From JBBPZA01 sp963797015 (GTDB taxonomy: Bacteria > Actinomycetota > Thermoleophilia > Solirubrobacterales > Solirubrobacteraceae), in the NCBI GenBank assembly GCA_963797015.1, contig CAWCNV010000006.1, positions 310,001 through 374,000 of the forward strand: a stretch of DNA of 64,000 nt. The letters are read 5' to 3'. Every line of letters starts with the position of its first letter. Within the stretch, counting starts at the first letter, position 1. Positions 42,743 through 51,807 of this stretch are shown piece after piece. The translations under genes and the position numbers were made by a program. The notes beneath the pieces are model-generated. The model saw only the letters and a program-made list of their open reading frames with translations, made no database searches and had not been told where the DNA came from.

Positions 42743-44074
42743 ATGCTCCACGATCGCGCGCGGATCTTCGTCCAGGCCGGCCGCGGCGGCGACGGCGTGG
42801 TCAGCTTCCGGCGCGAGGCGCACGTGCCGCGCGGCGGGCCCGACGGCGGTGACGGAGGCCGCGGCGGCGCGGTCGTGCTCGTGGCCGACCCCTCGCTGCG
42901 CGACCTGCAGCAGTTCAGGCGCCGGGCGCACTGGAAGGCCGAGCGCGGGCGCCACGGCGAGGGCTCCGATCGCCACGGCGCCGACGGCGCGACGCTCGAG
43001 GTGCGCGTGCCCCCGGGCACGGAGGTCCACGGCCTCGACGGGGCGCGCTTCGACCTCGTGCGCCCCGGGCAGCAGGCGGTGGTGGCGCGCGCCGGCACGG
43101 GCGGGCGCGGCAACAAGCGCTTCGCCGGGCCGACCAGGCAGGCGCCGCGGCTCGCCGAGCGCGGCCTGCCGGGCGAGGAGGGGTGGATCGAGCTGCGGCT
43201 CAAGCTGCTGGCCGACGTGGGCCTCGTCGGCGCGCCGAACGCGGGCAAGTCCTCGCTCCTCTCGCGCCTCACGCGCGCCGATCCCAAGATCGCCAGCTAC
43301 CCGTTCACGACGCTCGAGCCGGTGCTCGGGACGGTCGAGCGCGAAGGGCGGCAGCTCGTGCTCGCCGACATCCCCGGGCTGATCGAGGGGGCGAGCGAGG
43401 GGGCCGGCCTGGGCCATGACTTCCTCGCCCACGTCGAGCGCACGCGGCTCCTGGTCCACGTGCTCGAGCTGGCCCCGCTCGACGGGTCCGACCCGGCGGC
43501 CACCTTCGCCACCGTCGAGGAGGAGATCGCGCGCCACGATCCCCGCCTCGCGCGACTGCCGCGGATCCTCGCGCTGTCGAAGTCCGACCTCGTCACGCCA
43601 GAGGAGGCGGACCGGGCGGCGGGGGAGTGGCGCGCGCGGGTCGGCGGCGGACCCGCCGGCGAGCGCGAGAGCGGCTCCTCTGGCGAGGCCCCCATCCCCG
43701 TCGTGGTCACCTCCTCGGCCACGGGCAGCGGGCTTCGCGAGCTCGTCGACCGGATTTTCGCAAACATGCCCGAGTCGGTCCCCGAGCCCGGGGAGGCGGC
43801 GCTCTCGGAGCTCCCCGAGCACCGCGTCTTCCGCCCGGGCGGCGACCGGGGCTGGGCCGTAGAGCGGGCCGGCGAGGGGGCGTGGCGCGTCACCGGGAAG
43901 GGGATCGAGCGCCTGATCGCGCGCCACGATCTCTCAAACGACGAGGCGCTCGAGTACATCGAGCGGCGCCTGCGGTCGCTGGGGGTGCTCGACGCGCTCC
44001 GCTCCCGGGGCTTCGCGCCCGGCGAGGACGTCGAGATCGCGGGCGTGGTGTTCGAGCTCGACCCGGAGGATTAG
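42743..44074 (+). CDS. obgE: Obg-family GTPase
   Basis: 443 residues. The glycine-rich Obg fold (FVQAGRGGDGVVSFRREA, then GPDGGDGGRGGAVVLVAD) is followed by the G domain: G1 GAPNAGKSS (about 163), switch FTTLEPVLG, G3 DIPGLIEGA and G4 SKSD in place of NKxD. A C-terminal OCT domain ends in FELDPED. It is a ribosome-assembly and stress GTPase. The usual rplU-rpmA-obgE cluster is kept with a small insertion. Its stop lies in the stem of a large hairpin. Confidence 0.96.
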   Translation: MLHDRARIFVQAGRGGDGVVSFRREAHVPRGGPDGGDGGRGGAVVLVADPSLRDLQQFRRRAHWKAERGRHGEGSDRHGADGATLEVRVPPGTEVHGLDGARFDLVRPGQQAVVARAGTGGRGNKRFAGPTRQAPRLAERGLPGEEGWIELRLKLLADVGLVGAPNAGKSSLLSRLTRADPKIASYPFTTLEPVLGTVEREGRQLVLADIPGLIEGASEGAGLGHDFLAHVERTRLLVHVLELAPLDGSDPAATFATVEEEIARHDPRLARLPRILALSKSDLVTPEEADRAAGEWRARVGGGPAGERESGSSGEAPIPVVVTSSATGSGLRELVDRIFANMPESVPEPGEAALSELPEHRVFRPGGDRGWAVERAGEGAWRVTGKGIERLIARHDLSNDEALEYIERRLRSLGVLDALRSRGFAPGEDVEIAGVVFELDPED

Positions 44075-44120
44075 ATGGCTGATTCCACGGCCGCGCGCCT
44101 GGCCGCGGAATCAACCATCT
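44073..44120. terminator. Long hairpin spanning the obgE stop codon
   Basis: AGATGGCTGATTCCACGGCC (44073-44092) and its near-complement at 44101-44120 pair at 17 of 20 positions around an 8-nt loop. The TAG stop of obgE is at the base of the stem. No T run follows; probable terminator or mRNA 3'-end stabiliser. Confidence 0.6.
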
Positions 44121-44135
44121 AGGGTTCGCGAGCCG

Positions 44136-45014
44136 GTGGCCCTGGATCGCAACAGCACGGCAGAAGGCGCGGCGCTCCTGCGCGCGGCGGCCGCGGCCGA
44201 GCCCGATCCGCAGCTGCGCGGGCCGGACACGCTCGCCGCGCGCTTCATCGCGCCCGGCTCGGCGCGCTACCGGCTCGTTCGGTTCCCGGGTCTGCTGCGG
44301 CTGCTACCGCGTGTGATGGAGCGTCGCCTGCCCGGCCTGTACTGGTACGAGCTGTGCCGCACCCGCTACATGGACGACGTGGTGCGCAACGAGCTGAGCG
44401 ACGGGACGCGCCAGCTCGTGCTGCTGGGGGCCGGCTTCGACTCGCGCGCGTACCGCATGGGCGAGGTGCTCGACGGCGTGCGCGTGTTCGAGGTCGACCA
44501 TCCGGTCACGGCCGCGGCCAAGCGCGAGCGCCTGATGGCGATCTTCTGCGAGGTCCCCGACCACGTGGCCTTCGTGCAGGCGGACTTCACCGCCGACGAC
44601 TTCGGCGAGCGCCTCGCGCAGGCCGGCTACGACCCCGGCGCCCCCGCGCTGTTCTTGCTCTCGGGTGTGGCTCCCTACCTGCCCGAGGATGCCGTCCGCA
44701 CCGTCCTGCGCTGGGTGGGAGGGCAGGCGCCGGGCTCCTCGATCGTTTTCGACTACATGTGGCGCGAGGCGCTCGAGCACCCCGAGGACTTCCACGGCGC
44801 TCCGCAGCTGAGCCGCCGCGTCGCGTCGCAGGGCGAGGCGTTCCGGTCGGGCATCCCCCGCGACGGCGCGGCGAGCTACCTGGCCGAGCTCGGGCTCGAG
44901 CTCGAGTCGGACCTCGGGCCGCAGGAGGCCGAGCGCTACCTGAGGCGCTCGGATGGCACGCTCGCCGCCCACCCCTACGTGTTCGGCGGAATCGCGCACG
45001 CGCGCGTCCCGTAG
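44136..45014 (+). CDS. Class I SAM-dependent methyltransferase (Ppm1/LCM-like)
   Basis: 292 residues from GTG. The family pattern is clear: VMERRLPGLYWYELCRTRYM, then LVLLGAGFDSRAYRM (SAM loop), VFEVDHPVTAAAKRERL and LFLLSGVAPYLPEDAVRTVL. Members of this large actinobacterial group (Tcmp/PksD-like) methylate carboxyl or hydroxyl groups of small molecules or polyketides; the target is unknown. A GC hairpin terminator follows. Confidence 0.88.
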   Translation: MALDRNSTAEGAALLRAAAAAEPDPQLRGPDTLAARFIAPGSARYRLVRFPGLLRLLPRVMERRLPGLYWYELCRTRYMDDVVRNELSDGTRQLVLLGAGFDSRAYRMGEVLDGVRVFEVDHPVTAAAKRERLMAIFCEVPDHVAFVQADFTADDFGERLAQAGYDPGAPALFLLSGVAPYLPEDAVRTVLRWVGGQAPGSSIVFDYMWREALEHPEDFHGAPQLSRRVASQGEAFRSGIPRDGAASYLAELGLELESDLGPQEAERYLRRSDGTLAAHPYVFGGIAHARVP

Positions 45015-45019
45015 CGGGA

Positions 45020-45054
45020 GCCCGCGCCCTCCCCACGAGGAGGAGGGCGCGGGC
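45020..45054. terminator. GC-rich hairpin between convergent genes
   Basis: GCCCGCGCCCTCC (45020-45032) and GGAGGGCGCGGGC (45042-45054) form a perfect 13-bp stem with a 9-nt loop. It ends 7 nt before the stop of the minus-strand propeller gene, so it can serve both. Confidence 0.75.
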
Positions 45055-45061
45055 GCCGGCA

Positions 45062-46087
45062 TCAGACCTTCACGCGCCAGACAGTCCCGGTCAGGTCGCC
45101 GACGTACAGGCGGCCCTTGCGGATGCCCAGCGCCACGACAGGCGCGACGAAGCCGGTCAGCACCGGCTTGATCTCGCCCGTGCCTGTCGAGGACAGGGAG
45201 ACGACCTCCGGGTTGTTGCCGCCGGAGAGGCCGCCGAACAGCGCGACGTAGAGCGTGCTCCCGATTGCGCCGATGCCCATCGGCGAGCTGTGGGGAGGAA
45301 GCAGCCACAGCGGCTTCGCGAACTTCGCGCACTTGGTCGCGTCGACCCAGTTGCACTTGGCGAAGCCGTAGTTCTGGCCCTTCTTCAAGCGCATGATGTA
45401 GTCGGGCGGCTGGCTGGGGCCGAGGTCGTCCTGGCCCAGGTTGGTGCCGAACGGATCGGCGATGCCCTTCACGAAGGTGAACTGCCAGGGCTGGCGGATG
45501 CCCCTGGCGAAGACCTTCACGTTGGTGCCGTCGGGACGCAGCGACAGCACGCGGTTGCCGCCCTTGGTGCTCTTGCCGTCCTCGGTCAGCGAGACGCCGA
45601 CGTACAGGCGGCCGTCAGGCCCGTAGACGATTCCGTTGAAGCCCGGGAAGCCCGACTGCGTCTGGCTGTAGACGACGCGGCGCTTGGCGAACTTCGTCCC
45701 GTTCCAGCCGCTGAACGCGTAGATGGTGTTGGGCGAGGTGACATACAGGATGCCCTTGTGCCAGACGACCCCGAACACGACCTTGGGCGACTTGGGGACG
45801 CGCGTCGTCGTGCCGCCCTTGACGGCGTAGACGCCGCCCTTCGTGGCCGCCGCCGTGGCGGTCGGCGAGTGCGGCGGGCCCCCGGACTCCGGGCCATTGG
45901 CGCCCACGAAGACGGTGCCGTCCGACCCGAACGAGATCGAGGTCGGGGTCGGGATGTCGGTCGCGATCGCCTTCACGGTCGCGCCGTTGGCGGCGGTCGG
46001 CGGCGGGGGAGCCTGGGCAAGCGCGGCTCCGCCGCCGCAAAGGATCGCGGCCGTGGCCAGGCACGAGCCGAGAAACGCTCTTCTCAT
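45062..46087 (-). CDS. Secreted sugar-dehydrogenase-like beta-propeller (Gdh-type)
   Basis: 341 residues from ATG 46087, with AAAGGAG about 7 nt upstream. A signal peptide (ATAAILCGGGAALAQ) precedes propeller blades typical of glucose/sorbosone dehydrogenases: GVVWHKGILYVTS, FNGIVYGPDGRLYVGVS, RGIRQPWQFTF, PDYIMRLKKGQNYGFAKCN and LTGFVAPVVALGIRKGRLYVGDLTG. The PQQ- or haem-binding residues of the enzymatic subgroup cannot be confirmed here, so catalysis is uncertain; it may be a binding protein. Confidence 0.75.
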   Translation of the reverse strand: MRRAFLGSCLATAAILCGGGAALAQAPPPPTAANGATVKAIATDIPTPTSISFGSDGTVFVGANGPESGGPPHSPTATAAATKGGVYAVKGGTTTRVPKSPKVVFGVVWHKGILYVTSPNTIYAFSGWNGTKFAKRRVVYSQTQSGFPGFNGIVYGPDGRLYVGVSLTEDGKSTKGGNRVLSLRPDGTNVKVFARGIRQPWQFTFVKGIADPFGTNLGQDDLGPSQPPDYIMRLKKGQNYGFAKCNWVDATKCAKFAKPLWLLPPHSSPMGIGAIGSTLYVALFGGLSGGNNPEVVSLSSTGTGEIKPVLTGFVAPVVALGIRKGRLYVGDLTGTVWRVKV

Positions 46088-46308
46088 CAAATGCTCCTTT
46101 TTGAGGGTTCCGAGTGTCGGGGGCCGTCCGCGGTCGCACGCGCGGCGCCGAACGGCGGTTGGCCGGCCCGAGCTGCCCCTGTCAGGGCCGAGCGCGCGCA
46201 GCCTACCGCTCGCACACCCGACCCGCGCCGCACGCGCGTCGCCCACGCGCGCGTCCCGCGCCGCACGCCCGCCCCGCCTGCCCGCGACCCTCGCCGCACC
46301 CGGCGGTC

Positions 46309-46314
46309 TACCCT
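46309..46314 (+). promoter_or_regulatory. -10-like hexamer TACCCT before proB
   Basis: Nine bases before ATG 46324, no Shine-Dalgarno. Confidence 0.4.
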
Positions 46315-46323
46315 CAGGCCGCC

Positions 46324-47415
46324 ATGTCGCGCACCGTGATCAAGCTGGGGTCGAGCATCGTCACCGGGGAGCGGGCCGAGCCCCGGGTCGAGGTGATCGA
46401 GCGCGTCTGCGACGAGGCGGCCCGCGGGCACGAGCGCGGCGACGAGACCGTGATCGTCACCTCGGGCGCGATCGCGCACGGGATCGGGGTTCTGGGCAGG
46501 GCGATGCGCCCGCGAGCGATCGACGAGCTGCAGGCGGCGAGCGCGCTCGGGCAGGGCAAGCTCTACCGCGTCTACGACGAGCTGCTGCGCGACCGCGGCC
46601 TGACCAGCGCCCAGGTGCTCCTGACCTTCTTCGACATGAGCGCCCGCGGGCACTACCTCAACGCCCGCCAGACGCTGCGCAAGCTGCTCGAGTGGGGCGT
46701 CGTGCCGGTCATCAACGAGAACGACACGACCACCACTGACGAGATCTCGTTCGGCGACAACGACTTTCTGGCCGCGCAGGTCGCGATCCTCATCGACGCC
46801 GACCGGCTGGTGCTCCTGACCGACACGGACGGGCTGCACACCGCCGACCCGCGGCGGCGCCCCGACGCGCGGCTGGTGCCCGAGGTGAGCGACTTCGAGG
46901 CGCTGGGCGATCTCGAGATCGGCCATGCCAGCTCTCCACTCGGGCTGGGCGGGATGCGCTCCAAGGTGGTGGCCGCCGAGATGGCCACCGCCGCCGGCAT
47001 CGAGACCGTGATCTGCTCCGGCCTGGACCCGGCTGCGCTGCCGGCCGCGGTCGCGGGCGAGACGGTCGGGACCAGCTTCCCGCCACGCGAGGCGCGCTAC
47101 TCGAGCTTCAAGCTGTGGCTCAAGTACGCCAAGCCGTCGCACGGCACGGTGACGGTCGACGAGGGCGCCGCACGCGCACTGCGCGACGGCGGCACGAGCC
47201 TGCTCCCCGTGGGGATCGTCGAGGTGAGCGGCGACTTCGAGGCGGGCGACGCGGTGCAGGTCGCCGCACGCGGTCGTCCGGTGGGCAAGGGCATCGTCAA
47301 CTACTCGGCGAGCGAGCTACAGCGGATAAAGGGACTGCATTCCGCACAGGTACGCGAGCTCATCGGGCGCGCGACCGAGGAGGCCGTGCACCGCGACTAC
47401 TTCGTGCTCGCGTAG
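46324..47415 (+). CDS. proB: Glutamate 5-kinase
   Basis: 363 residues. The amino-acid kinase domain has VIKLGSSIVTGE, VTSGAIAHGIGVLG and the substrate motif VPVINENDTTTTDEISFGDND. LVLLTDTDGLHTADPR follows, and GLGGMRSKVVAAEMA closes it. A C-terminal PUA domain is present (SLLPVGIVEVSGDFEAGD, then GIVNYSASELQRI). It makes glutamyl phosphate for proline synthesis, the substrate of ProA, whose gene lies 2.1 kb away with two genes between. Confidence 0.96.
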   Translation: MSRTVIKLGSSIVTGERAEPRVEVIERVCDEAARGHERGDETVIVTSGAIAHGIGVLGRAMRPRAIDELQAASALGQGKLYRVYDELLRDRGLTSAQVLLTFFDMSARGHYLNARQTLRKLLEWGVVPVINENDTTTTDEISFGDNDFLAAQVAILIDADRLVLLTDTDGLHTADPRRRPDARLVPEVSDFEALGDLEIGHASSPLGLGGMRSKVVAAEMATAAGIETVICSGLDPAALPAAVAGETVGTSFPPREARYSSFKLWLKYAKPSHGTVTVDEGAARALRDGGTSLLPVGIVEVSGDFEAGDAVQVAARGRPVGKGIVNYSASELQRIKGLHSAQVRELIGRATEEAVHRDYFVLA

Positions 47416-47427
47416 GAGCGGGGGGCA

Positions 47428-47504
47428 CAGCTTCCCCCCTGCTCGCGCGCAGCTTCCGCGGCCCGCGGCTGGGCAAGTTCCCCCTGCTCGCGCGCAACTT
47501 TCGC
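47428..47504. repeat. Two direct repeats in the proB 3' gap
   Basis: CAGCTTCCCCCCTGCTCGCG (47428 on) and CAAGTTCCCCCTGCTCGCGC (47474 on) are about 30-bp units at 46-bp spacing. The second unit has complementary AAGTT/AACTT ends. Confidence 0.5.
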
Positions 47505-47553
47505 CTGCCGCCACCGTTCATCAGACGGTGCCCGCGACGAAGGGAATCGGCTC

Positions 47554-48642
47554 GTGAGGATCGGACTCCTACTTGGGATCCTGGGCGTGGGCCTGGTGGC
47601 CCCGGCGGCGGCGGGCGCCGCCACGCTCGAGGTGCAGGGCGGGGTGCTGCGCTACGAGGGCGGCGCGGGCGAGGTCAACGAGGTGGGCATCGGCCAGGCC
47701 GCGGACGGCAGCTACGAGCTCTACGACAACTCCGCGATCGGCGGGCCCACGAACGTGACGCTCGGCTCGGGATGCAGCACCGGAGGATCGCTCCAGTGGC
47801 GCTGCTCCGGGACGGGAGTGACCGCGGTGCGCATCGAGTTGGGCGACAAGAACGATCGGCTGTGCGAGATCCCGCCGTTGTCGGCGCCGCTCACCTACTC
47901 CGGGGGCGCGGGCCGCGACAGCTTCTACTACTGCGGAGTGGGGCGGCCCGCGGCGCGGATCTCCAACGACGGCGTCGCGAACGACGGACCGAGCGGCAGC
48001 GACGACATCCGGCCCGACGTGGAGGAGCTGCTCGGCACCGAGAACGCGGACACGCTCGCCGCCGGCGCCGGCGGCGCCACGCTGGCCCCGGGCGACGGCG
48101 ACGACACCGCCACCGGCGGCCCCGGCGACGACCGCATCGAGGCCGCCTTCGTGCAGGACGTCGGCGAGGACTCGGGCGACTTCTTCGCCCAGGGCACCGA
48201 CACCGTGACCTGCGGTGGCGGCCAGGACTTCGTGCTGGCCGACCGGCAGGACTCGATCGCGAGCGACTGCGAGGCGATCGGGCGCCCGAAGGGCGACGGG
48301 TTCAAGTTCGTCGGCTCCTCCGGCCCCGACTTCATGGTCATCCCCTACGGCTGGTCACCGGCCAGGATCTACGGCCGCGGCGGCGCCGACCGCATCCAGA
48401 CGTCGCTCGCCGGCGAAAGCCGCGTCGAGGGCGGCGACGGCAACGACCGCCTGCGCTCGGCGCGCTACGCATCCGACGACATCCGCGGCGGCGCGGGCAA
48501 CGACGTGATCTACGTCCGCGAGAAAAACCCCACAAGCCGCGACGCGGACAAGGTCAAGTGCGGCTCCGGCCGCGACACGGTCTACGCCGACGGCAAGGAC
48601 AAGGTCGCGCGCGACTGCGAGAAGGTGAAGCGCAAGGGCTGA
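47554..48642 (+). CDS. Secreted protein with RTX-like calcium-binding repeats
   Basis: 362 residues from GTG with a signal peptide (LLLGILGVGLVAPAAAGA). Glycine/aspartate nonapeptide-type repeats occur in several patches: GDGDDTATGGPGDDRIE, GTDTVTCGGGQDFVLAD, GGDGNDRLRSARY and GGAGNDVIYVRE. Paired cysteines (e.g. CGSGRDTVYADGKDK) suggest an extracellular fold. No protease or adhesin domain is recognised. Function unknown. Confidence 0.78.
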   Translation: MRIGLLLGILGVGLVAPAAAGAATLEVQGGVLRYEGGAGEVNEVGIGQAADGSYELYDNSAIGGPTNVTLGSGCSTGGSLQWRCSGTGVTAVRIELGDKNDRLCEIPPLSAPLTYSGGAGRDSFYYCGVGRPAARISNDGVANDGPSGSDDIRPDVEELLGTENADTLAAGAGGATLAPGDGDDTATGGPGDDRIEAAFVQDVGEDSGDFFAQGTDTVTCGGGQDFVLADRQDSIASDCEAIGRPKGDGFKFVGSSGPDFMVIPYGWSPARIYGRGGADRIQTSLAGESRVEGGDGNDRLRSARYASDDIRGGAGNDVIYVREKNPTSRDADKVKCGSGRDTVYADGKDKVARDCEKVKRKG

Positions 48643-48654
48643 AGGTGCCGGGTG

Positions 48655-49545
48655 CTAGCGGCGCCGCCGCAGGCGAGCGAAGCCCGTGGGCGGCTTGCGG
48701 CGGCCTGGGAGGCGGGATGCGGCTCGCTTGAGCTGCCCGGTGGGCGCGGGTTTGCGGCGGCCGGGGAGGCGGGATGCGGCGCGGTTGAGGCGCGCGCGCG
48801 GCGTGCGCTGCGCGGCGGCCCGGCGCCGGCCCGCGGCCACCCCTCCTCCCACGCCCAGCGCGGCCAGCAGCGCGGCGACCGCCGTGCGGCGCGAGCGCAG
48901 GCCGCGCCACGAGCGCTCCACCTCTGGCCATACCTGCTCCTCGATGAGCTCGCCCGCCGCCTGGGGCGTGGGCGGCAGCTCGCCGACGGGGATCGGCTCG
49001 GAGAAGGCGACCTGGACCTTCTTGGGCTTGGGCACCGGCCCCAGGAACAGGCCGTCGGTGCCCGAGATCGCGGCGGGCACGATCACCGCGCCGGTCTCGA
49101 GCGCCAGCCTGCCGGCTCCGCGCCGGGGCTCGCCGAGCTGGTCCGGATCGCGGATGCGCGTGCCCTCGGGGAACAGGGCCAGCAGGCCGCCCTGGCGCAG
49201 CACCGTGCGCGCGGTCTCGAGCGCGTCCTCGTCGGCCTCGCCGCGGCGCACCGGGAACGCCCCCAGCCGCACGAGCAGGCCGCCGGCGAAACCGTCGATC
49301 AGCTCGGTCTTGGCCATGAAGCGCAGGTGGCGCGGCGTGGCGAGGGCGAGGAAGAACGAGTCGTAGAAGCTCTTGTGGTTGGGGGCGACGATCGCCGGTC
49401 CCTCGGCGGGAATGTGCTCGGCGCCGTCGATCCGCATCCGGAACCACGCCCCGAGCAGCGGTCGCAGGATCAGCCGCAGGACGAAATACAGCGGCCTGGA
49501 GACCCCTTTCTCGCGTGCGTGACGATGGGCAACCTCGTTGGTCAC
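48655..49545 (-). CDS. Lysophospholipid acyltransferase (PlsC-type)
   Basis: 296 residues from GTG 49545. The HxxxxD box is NHKSFYDSFF, and the phosphate-binding motif is LFPEGTRIRD; FPVRRGEADEDALETAR sits between. It acylates lysophosphatidate or a related lipid in phospholipid synthesis. The C-terminal 50 residues are basic and include the same 12-residue unit twice (RAASRLPGRRKP), probably a recent tandem duplication. Divergent from proA with a 20-bp gap to its ATG. Confidence 0.88.
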   Translation of the reverse strand: MTNEVAHRHAREKGVSRPLYFVLRLILRPLLGAWFRMRIDGAEHIPAEGPAIVAPNHKSFYDSFFLALATPRHLRFMAKTELIDGFAGGLLVRLGAFPVRRGEADEDALETARTVLRQGGLLALFPEGTRIRDPDQLGEPRRGAGRLALETGAVIVPAAISGTDGLFLGPVPKPKKVQVAFSEPIPVGELPPTPQAAGELIEEQVWPEVERSWRGLRSRRTAVAALLAALGVGGGVAAGRRRAAAQRTPRARLNRAASRLPGRRKPAPTGQLKRAASRLPGRRKPPTGFARLRRRR

Positions 49546-49565
49546 GGCGATACCCTCTCAATCCG

Positions 49566-50837
49566 ATGGCCACCGCAGCGACATCGGTCACCGACGTCTG
49601 CGTCGCCGCCCGCCGCGCCGCGCGCGCGCTCGCCCTGCTGGAGGCCGGAGTGCGCGACGCGGCGCTCGAGGCGATCGCAGCCGCGCTGCTCGCCCGCAGC
49701 GACGAGATCCTCGAGGCCAACGCCCGCGACGTGGAGGCGGGGCGTGAGGCCGGGCTCGACGCCGCGCTGCTCGACCGGCTGGCGCTGGACGACGGCCGCA
49801 TCCGCGCCATGGCGGACGGCGTGCGCACGATCGCGGCGCTGCCCGACCCCGTAGGCGAGCTGATCGACGGCTGGCGGTTGCCCAACGGCCTCGAGGTGCG
49901 AAAGGTCCGCGTCCCGCTCGGGGTGGTGGCGATCGTCTACGAGGCGCGCCCGAACGTGACCATCGATTGCGCGGCGCTGGCGCTCAAGTCGGGCAACGCG
50001 ATCGTGCTGCGCGGCTCCTCGGCGGCCGCGCGCTCCAACGCGGTGCTGGGCGCGATCGCCGCCCAGGCCGCCGGAGAGGCCGGCATCCCGGATGGCGCGC
50101 TTGGGATCGTCGCGGGCGGCGAGCGCTCCGAGCTTGCCGAGCTCGCCACCGCCGACGGGCTCGTGGACGTGATCATCCCGCGCGGGGGGGAGGGGCTGAA
50201 GGCGGCGCTCGAGGAGGTCGCGTCGGTGCCCGTCATGTACGCCGCGTCGGGCAACTGCCACCTGTACGTCGACGCGAGCGCCGACCTCGACGACGCGGTC
50301 GCGATCGCGGTGAACGCCAAGGTCCAGCGGCCGGGCGTGTGCAACGCGATCGAGACCCTGCTCGTGCACGAGCGCGCTGCGCCGGAGTTCCTTCCGCGCG
50401 CGCTCGCCGCTCTGCGCGAGGCCGGGGTGGAGCTGCGGGCCGACGAGCGCGCTCGCGCGCTGGCCGGCGAGCTGGGACCCTCGCTGGGCGAGGCCGGCGA
50501 GGAGGACTGGGCGACCGAGTACCTCGCGCTGGTGCTCGCGGTCGGCATGGTGGACTCCGTCGAGGAGGCGATCGAGCACGTCAACCGCTACGGCTCCGGT
50601 CACTCCGAGGCGATCGTGACCCGCGACACCGCCGCGGCGCAGGCGTTCGAGCGTGGCGTGGACGCCGCGTGCGTTTACGTCAACGCCTCCACGCGCTTCA
50701 CCGACGGAAATCAATTTGGCATGGGCGCGGAGATGGGCAACTCGACGCAGAAGCTCCACGCGCGCGGACCGATCGGCATCCGGGAGCTGTGCACCTACAA
50801 GTACGTGGTCGAGGGCTCCGGGCAGGTGCGGCCGTAG
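49566..50837 (+). CDS. proA: Gamma-glutamyl phosphate reductase
   Basis: 423 residues. Catalytic Cys in QRPGVCNAIETLL, plus VPLGVVAIVYEARPNVTIDC, LRGSSAAARSN, IIPRGGEGLKAALE and the C-terminal TRFTDGNQFGMGAEMGNST are diagnostic. It reduces glutamyl phosphate to the semialdehyde (proline synthesis, with ProB). ATG 49566 gives a standard N-terminus. Confidence 0.96.
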   Translation: MATAATSVTDVCVAARRAARALALLEAGVRDAALEAIAAALLARSDEILEANARDVEAGREAGLDAALLDRLALDDGRIRAMADGVRTIAALPDPVGELIDGWRLPNGLEVRKVRVPLGVVAIVYEARPNVTIDCAALALKSGNAIVLRGSSAAARSNAVLGAIAAQAAGEAGIPDGALGIVAGGERSELAELATADGLVDVIIPRGGEGLKAALEEVASVPVMYAASGNCHLYVDASADLDDAVAIAVNAKVQRPGVCNAIETLLVHERAAPEFLPRALAALREAGVELRADERARALAGELGPSLGEAGEEDWATEYLALVLAVGMVDSVEEAIEHVNRYGSGHSEAIVTRDTAAAQAFERGVDAACVYVNASTRFTDGNQFGMGAEMGNSTQKLHARGPIGIRELCTYKYVVEGSGQVRP

Positions 50838-50842
50838 CACGT

Positions 50843-51451
50843 GTGGGGATCCTGGGCGGGACGTTCAATCCGCCCCATCTCGGACACCTGGTCTGCGCGC
50901 AGGAGGCCTTCGAGCAGCTCGGCCTCGACGTCGTCGAGCTGATGCCGGTGGCGGTCCCGCCCCACAAGGAGGCGACCGACGATCCCGGTCCCGAACACCG
51001 GCTCGAGCTGTGCCGCCGGGCTGTAGCCGGCGACGAGCGCCTGGCGGTCTCGGCGGTCGAGATCGAGCGGGGCGGCCCGTCGTACACGGTCGCTACGCTG
51101 CGCGCGCTGCATGCGCTGCATCAGGAGGACCAGCTGACCTTCATCGCCGGCGGCGACATGGCCCGCGGGTTGCGCTCGTGGCGCGAGCCCGAGGAGATCC
51201 TGCGGCTCGCGACGTTCGCGGTCGCCGAGCGTGACGGCGCCGGCCGCGAGGAGCTTGCCGCGGTCGCCGCGTCGCTGGGCCGCGCCGACCGGATCGCGTT
51301 CTTCGACATGCCGCGCATCGGCGTCTCGAGCTCGCTCGTGCGCGGGCGGCTGGCCGCGGGGCGCTCGATCCGCTACCTCGTGCCCGACGCGGTAGCCACG
51401 TACGTCAGCGACCACGGCCTGTACGGCAGCGCGGTGGGCGCGACGCGATGA
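50843..51451 (+). CDS. nadD: Nicotinate-nucleotide adenylyltransferase
   Basis: 202 residues from GTG 50843. GILGGTFNPPHLGHLVCAQEA (HxGH nucleotidyl-transferase box), PVAVPPHKEATDD, FIAGGDMARGLRSW and the RIGVSSSLVRGRLAAGRSI (ISSTxIR-type) segment are intact. It adenylates nicotinate mononucleotide in NAD synthesis. The stop overlaps rsfS (ATGA). Confidence 0.95.
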   Translation: MGILGGTFNPPHLGHLVCAQEAFEQLGLDVVELMPVAVPPHKEATDDPGPEHRLELCRRAVAGDERLAVSAVEIERGGPSYTVATLRALHALHQEDQLTFIAGGDMARGLRSWREPEEILRLATFAVAERDGAGREELAAVAASLGRADRIAFFDMPRIGVSSSLVRGRLAAGRSIRYLVPDAVATYVSDHGLYGSAVGATR

Positions 51452-51807
51452 CGCTCGAGGCACTGGCGCCCGACGCCCTCGCCTCTCGGATCGCCGCCTA
51501 CGCGGCCGACAAGAAGGCGCTCGACGTGGTCGAGCTGGACGTGCGCGCGGTGCTCGACTACACGGACTTCTTCGTCATCTGCGCGGGCAACACCGACCGC
51601 CAGACGAAGGCCATCCACGACGCGATCCACCAGGGTCTGAAGAAGGAGCACGGGATCCTCCCGCGCCGCGTCGAGGGCCTCTCCGAAGCGCGCTGGATCC
51701 TCATGGACTACCTCGACGTGGTCGTCCACGTCTTCACGCCCGAGACGCGCGCGTTCTACGCGCTCGAGCGCCTGTGGGGCGAAGTCCCGGCGCGCGCGGC
51801 GGGCTGA
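51448..51807 (+). CDS. rsfS: Ribosomal silencing factor RsfS
   Basis: 119 residues: ADKKALDVVELDVRAVLDYT, DFFVICAGNTDRQTKAIHDA and RWILMDYLDVVVHVFTPETR match the family. It blocks 50S/30S joining by binding L14 in poor conditions. The nadD-rsfS pair is widespread. A GTG-start FUSC gene overlaps its 3' end by 34 bp. Confidence 0.94.
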   Translation: MTLEALAPDALASRIAAYAADKKALDVVELDVRAVLDYTDFFVICAGNTDRQTKAIHDAIHQGLKKEHGILPRRVEGLSEARWILMDYLDVVVHVFTPETRAFYALERLWGEVPARAAG

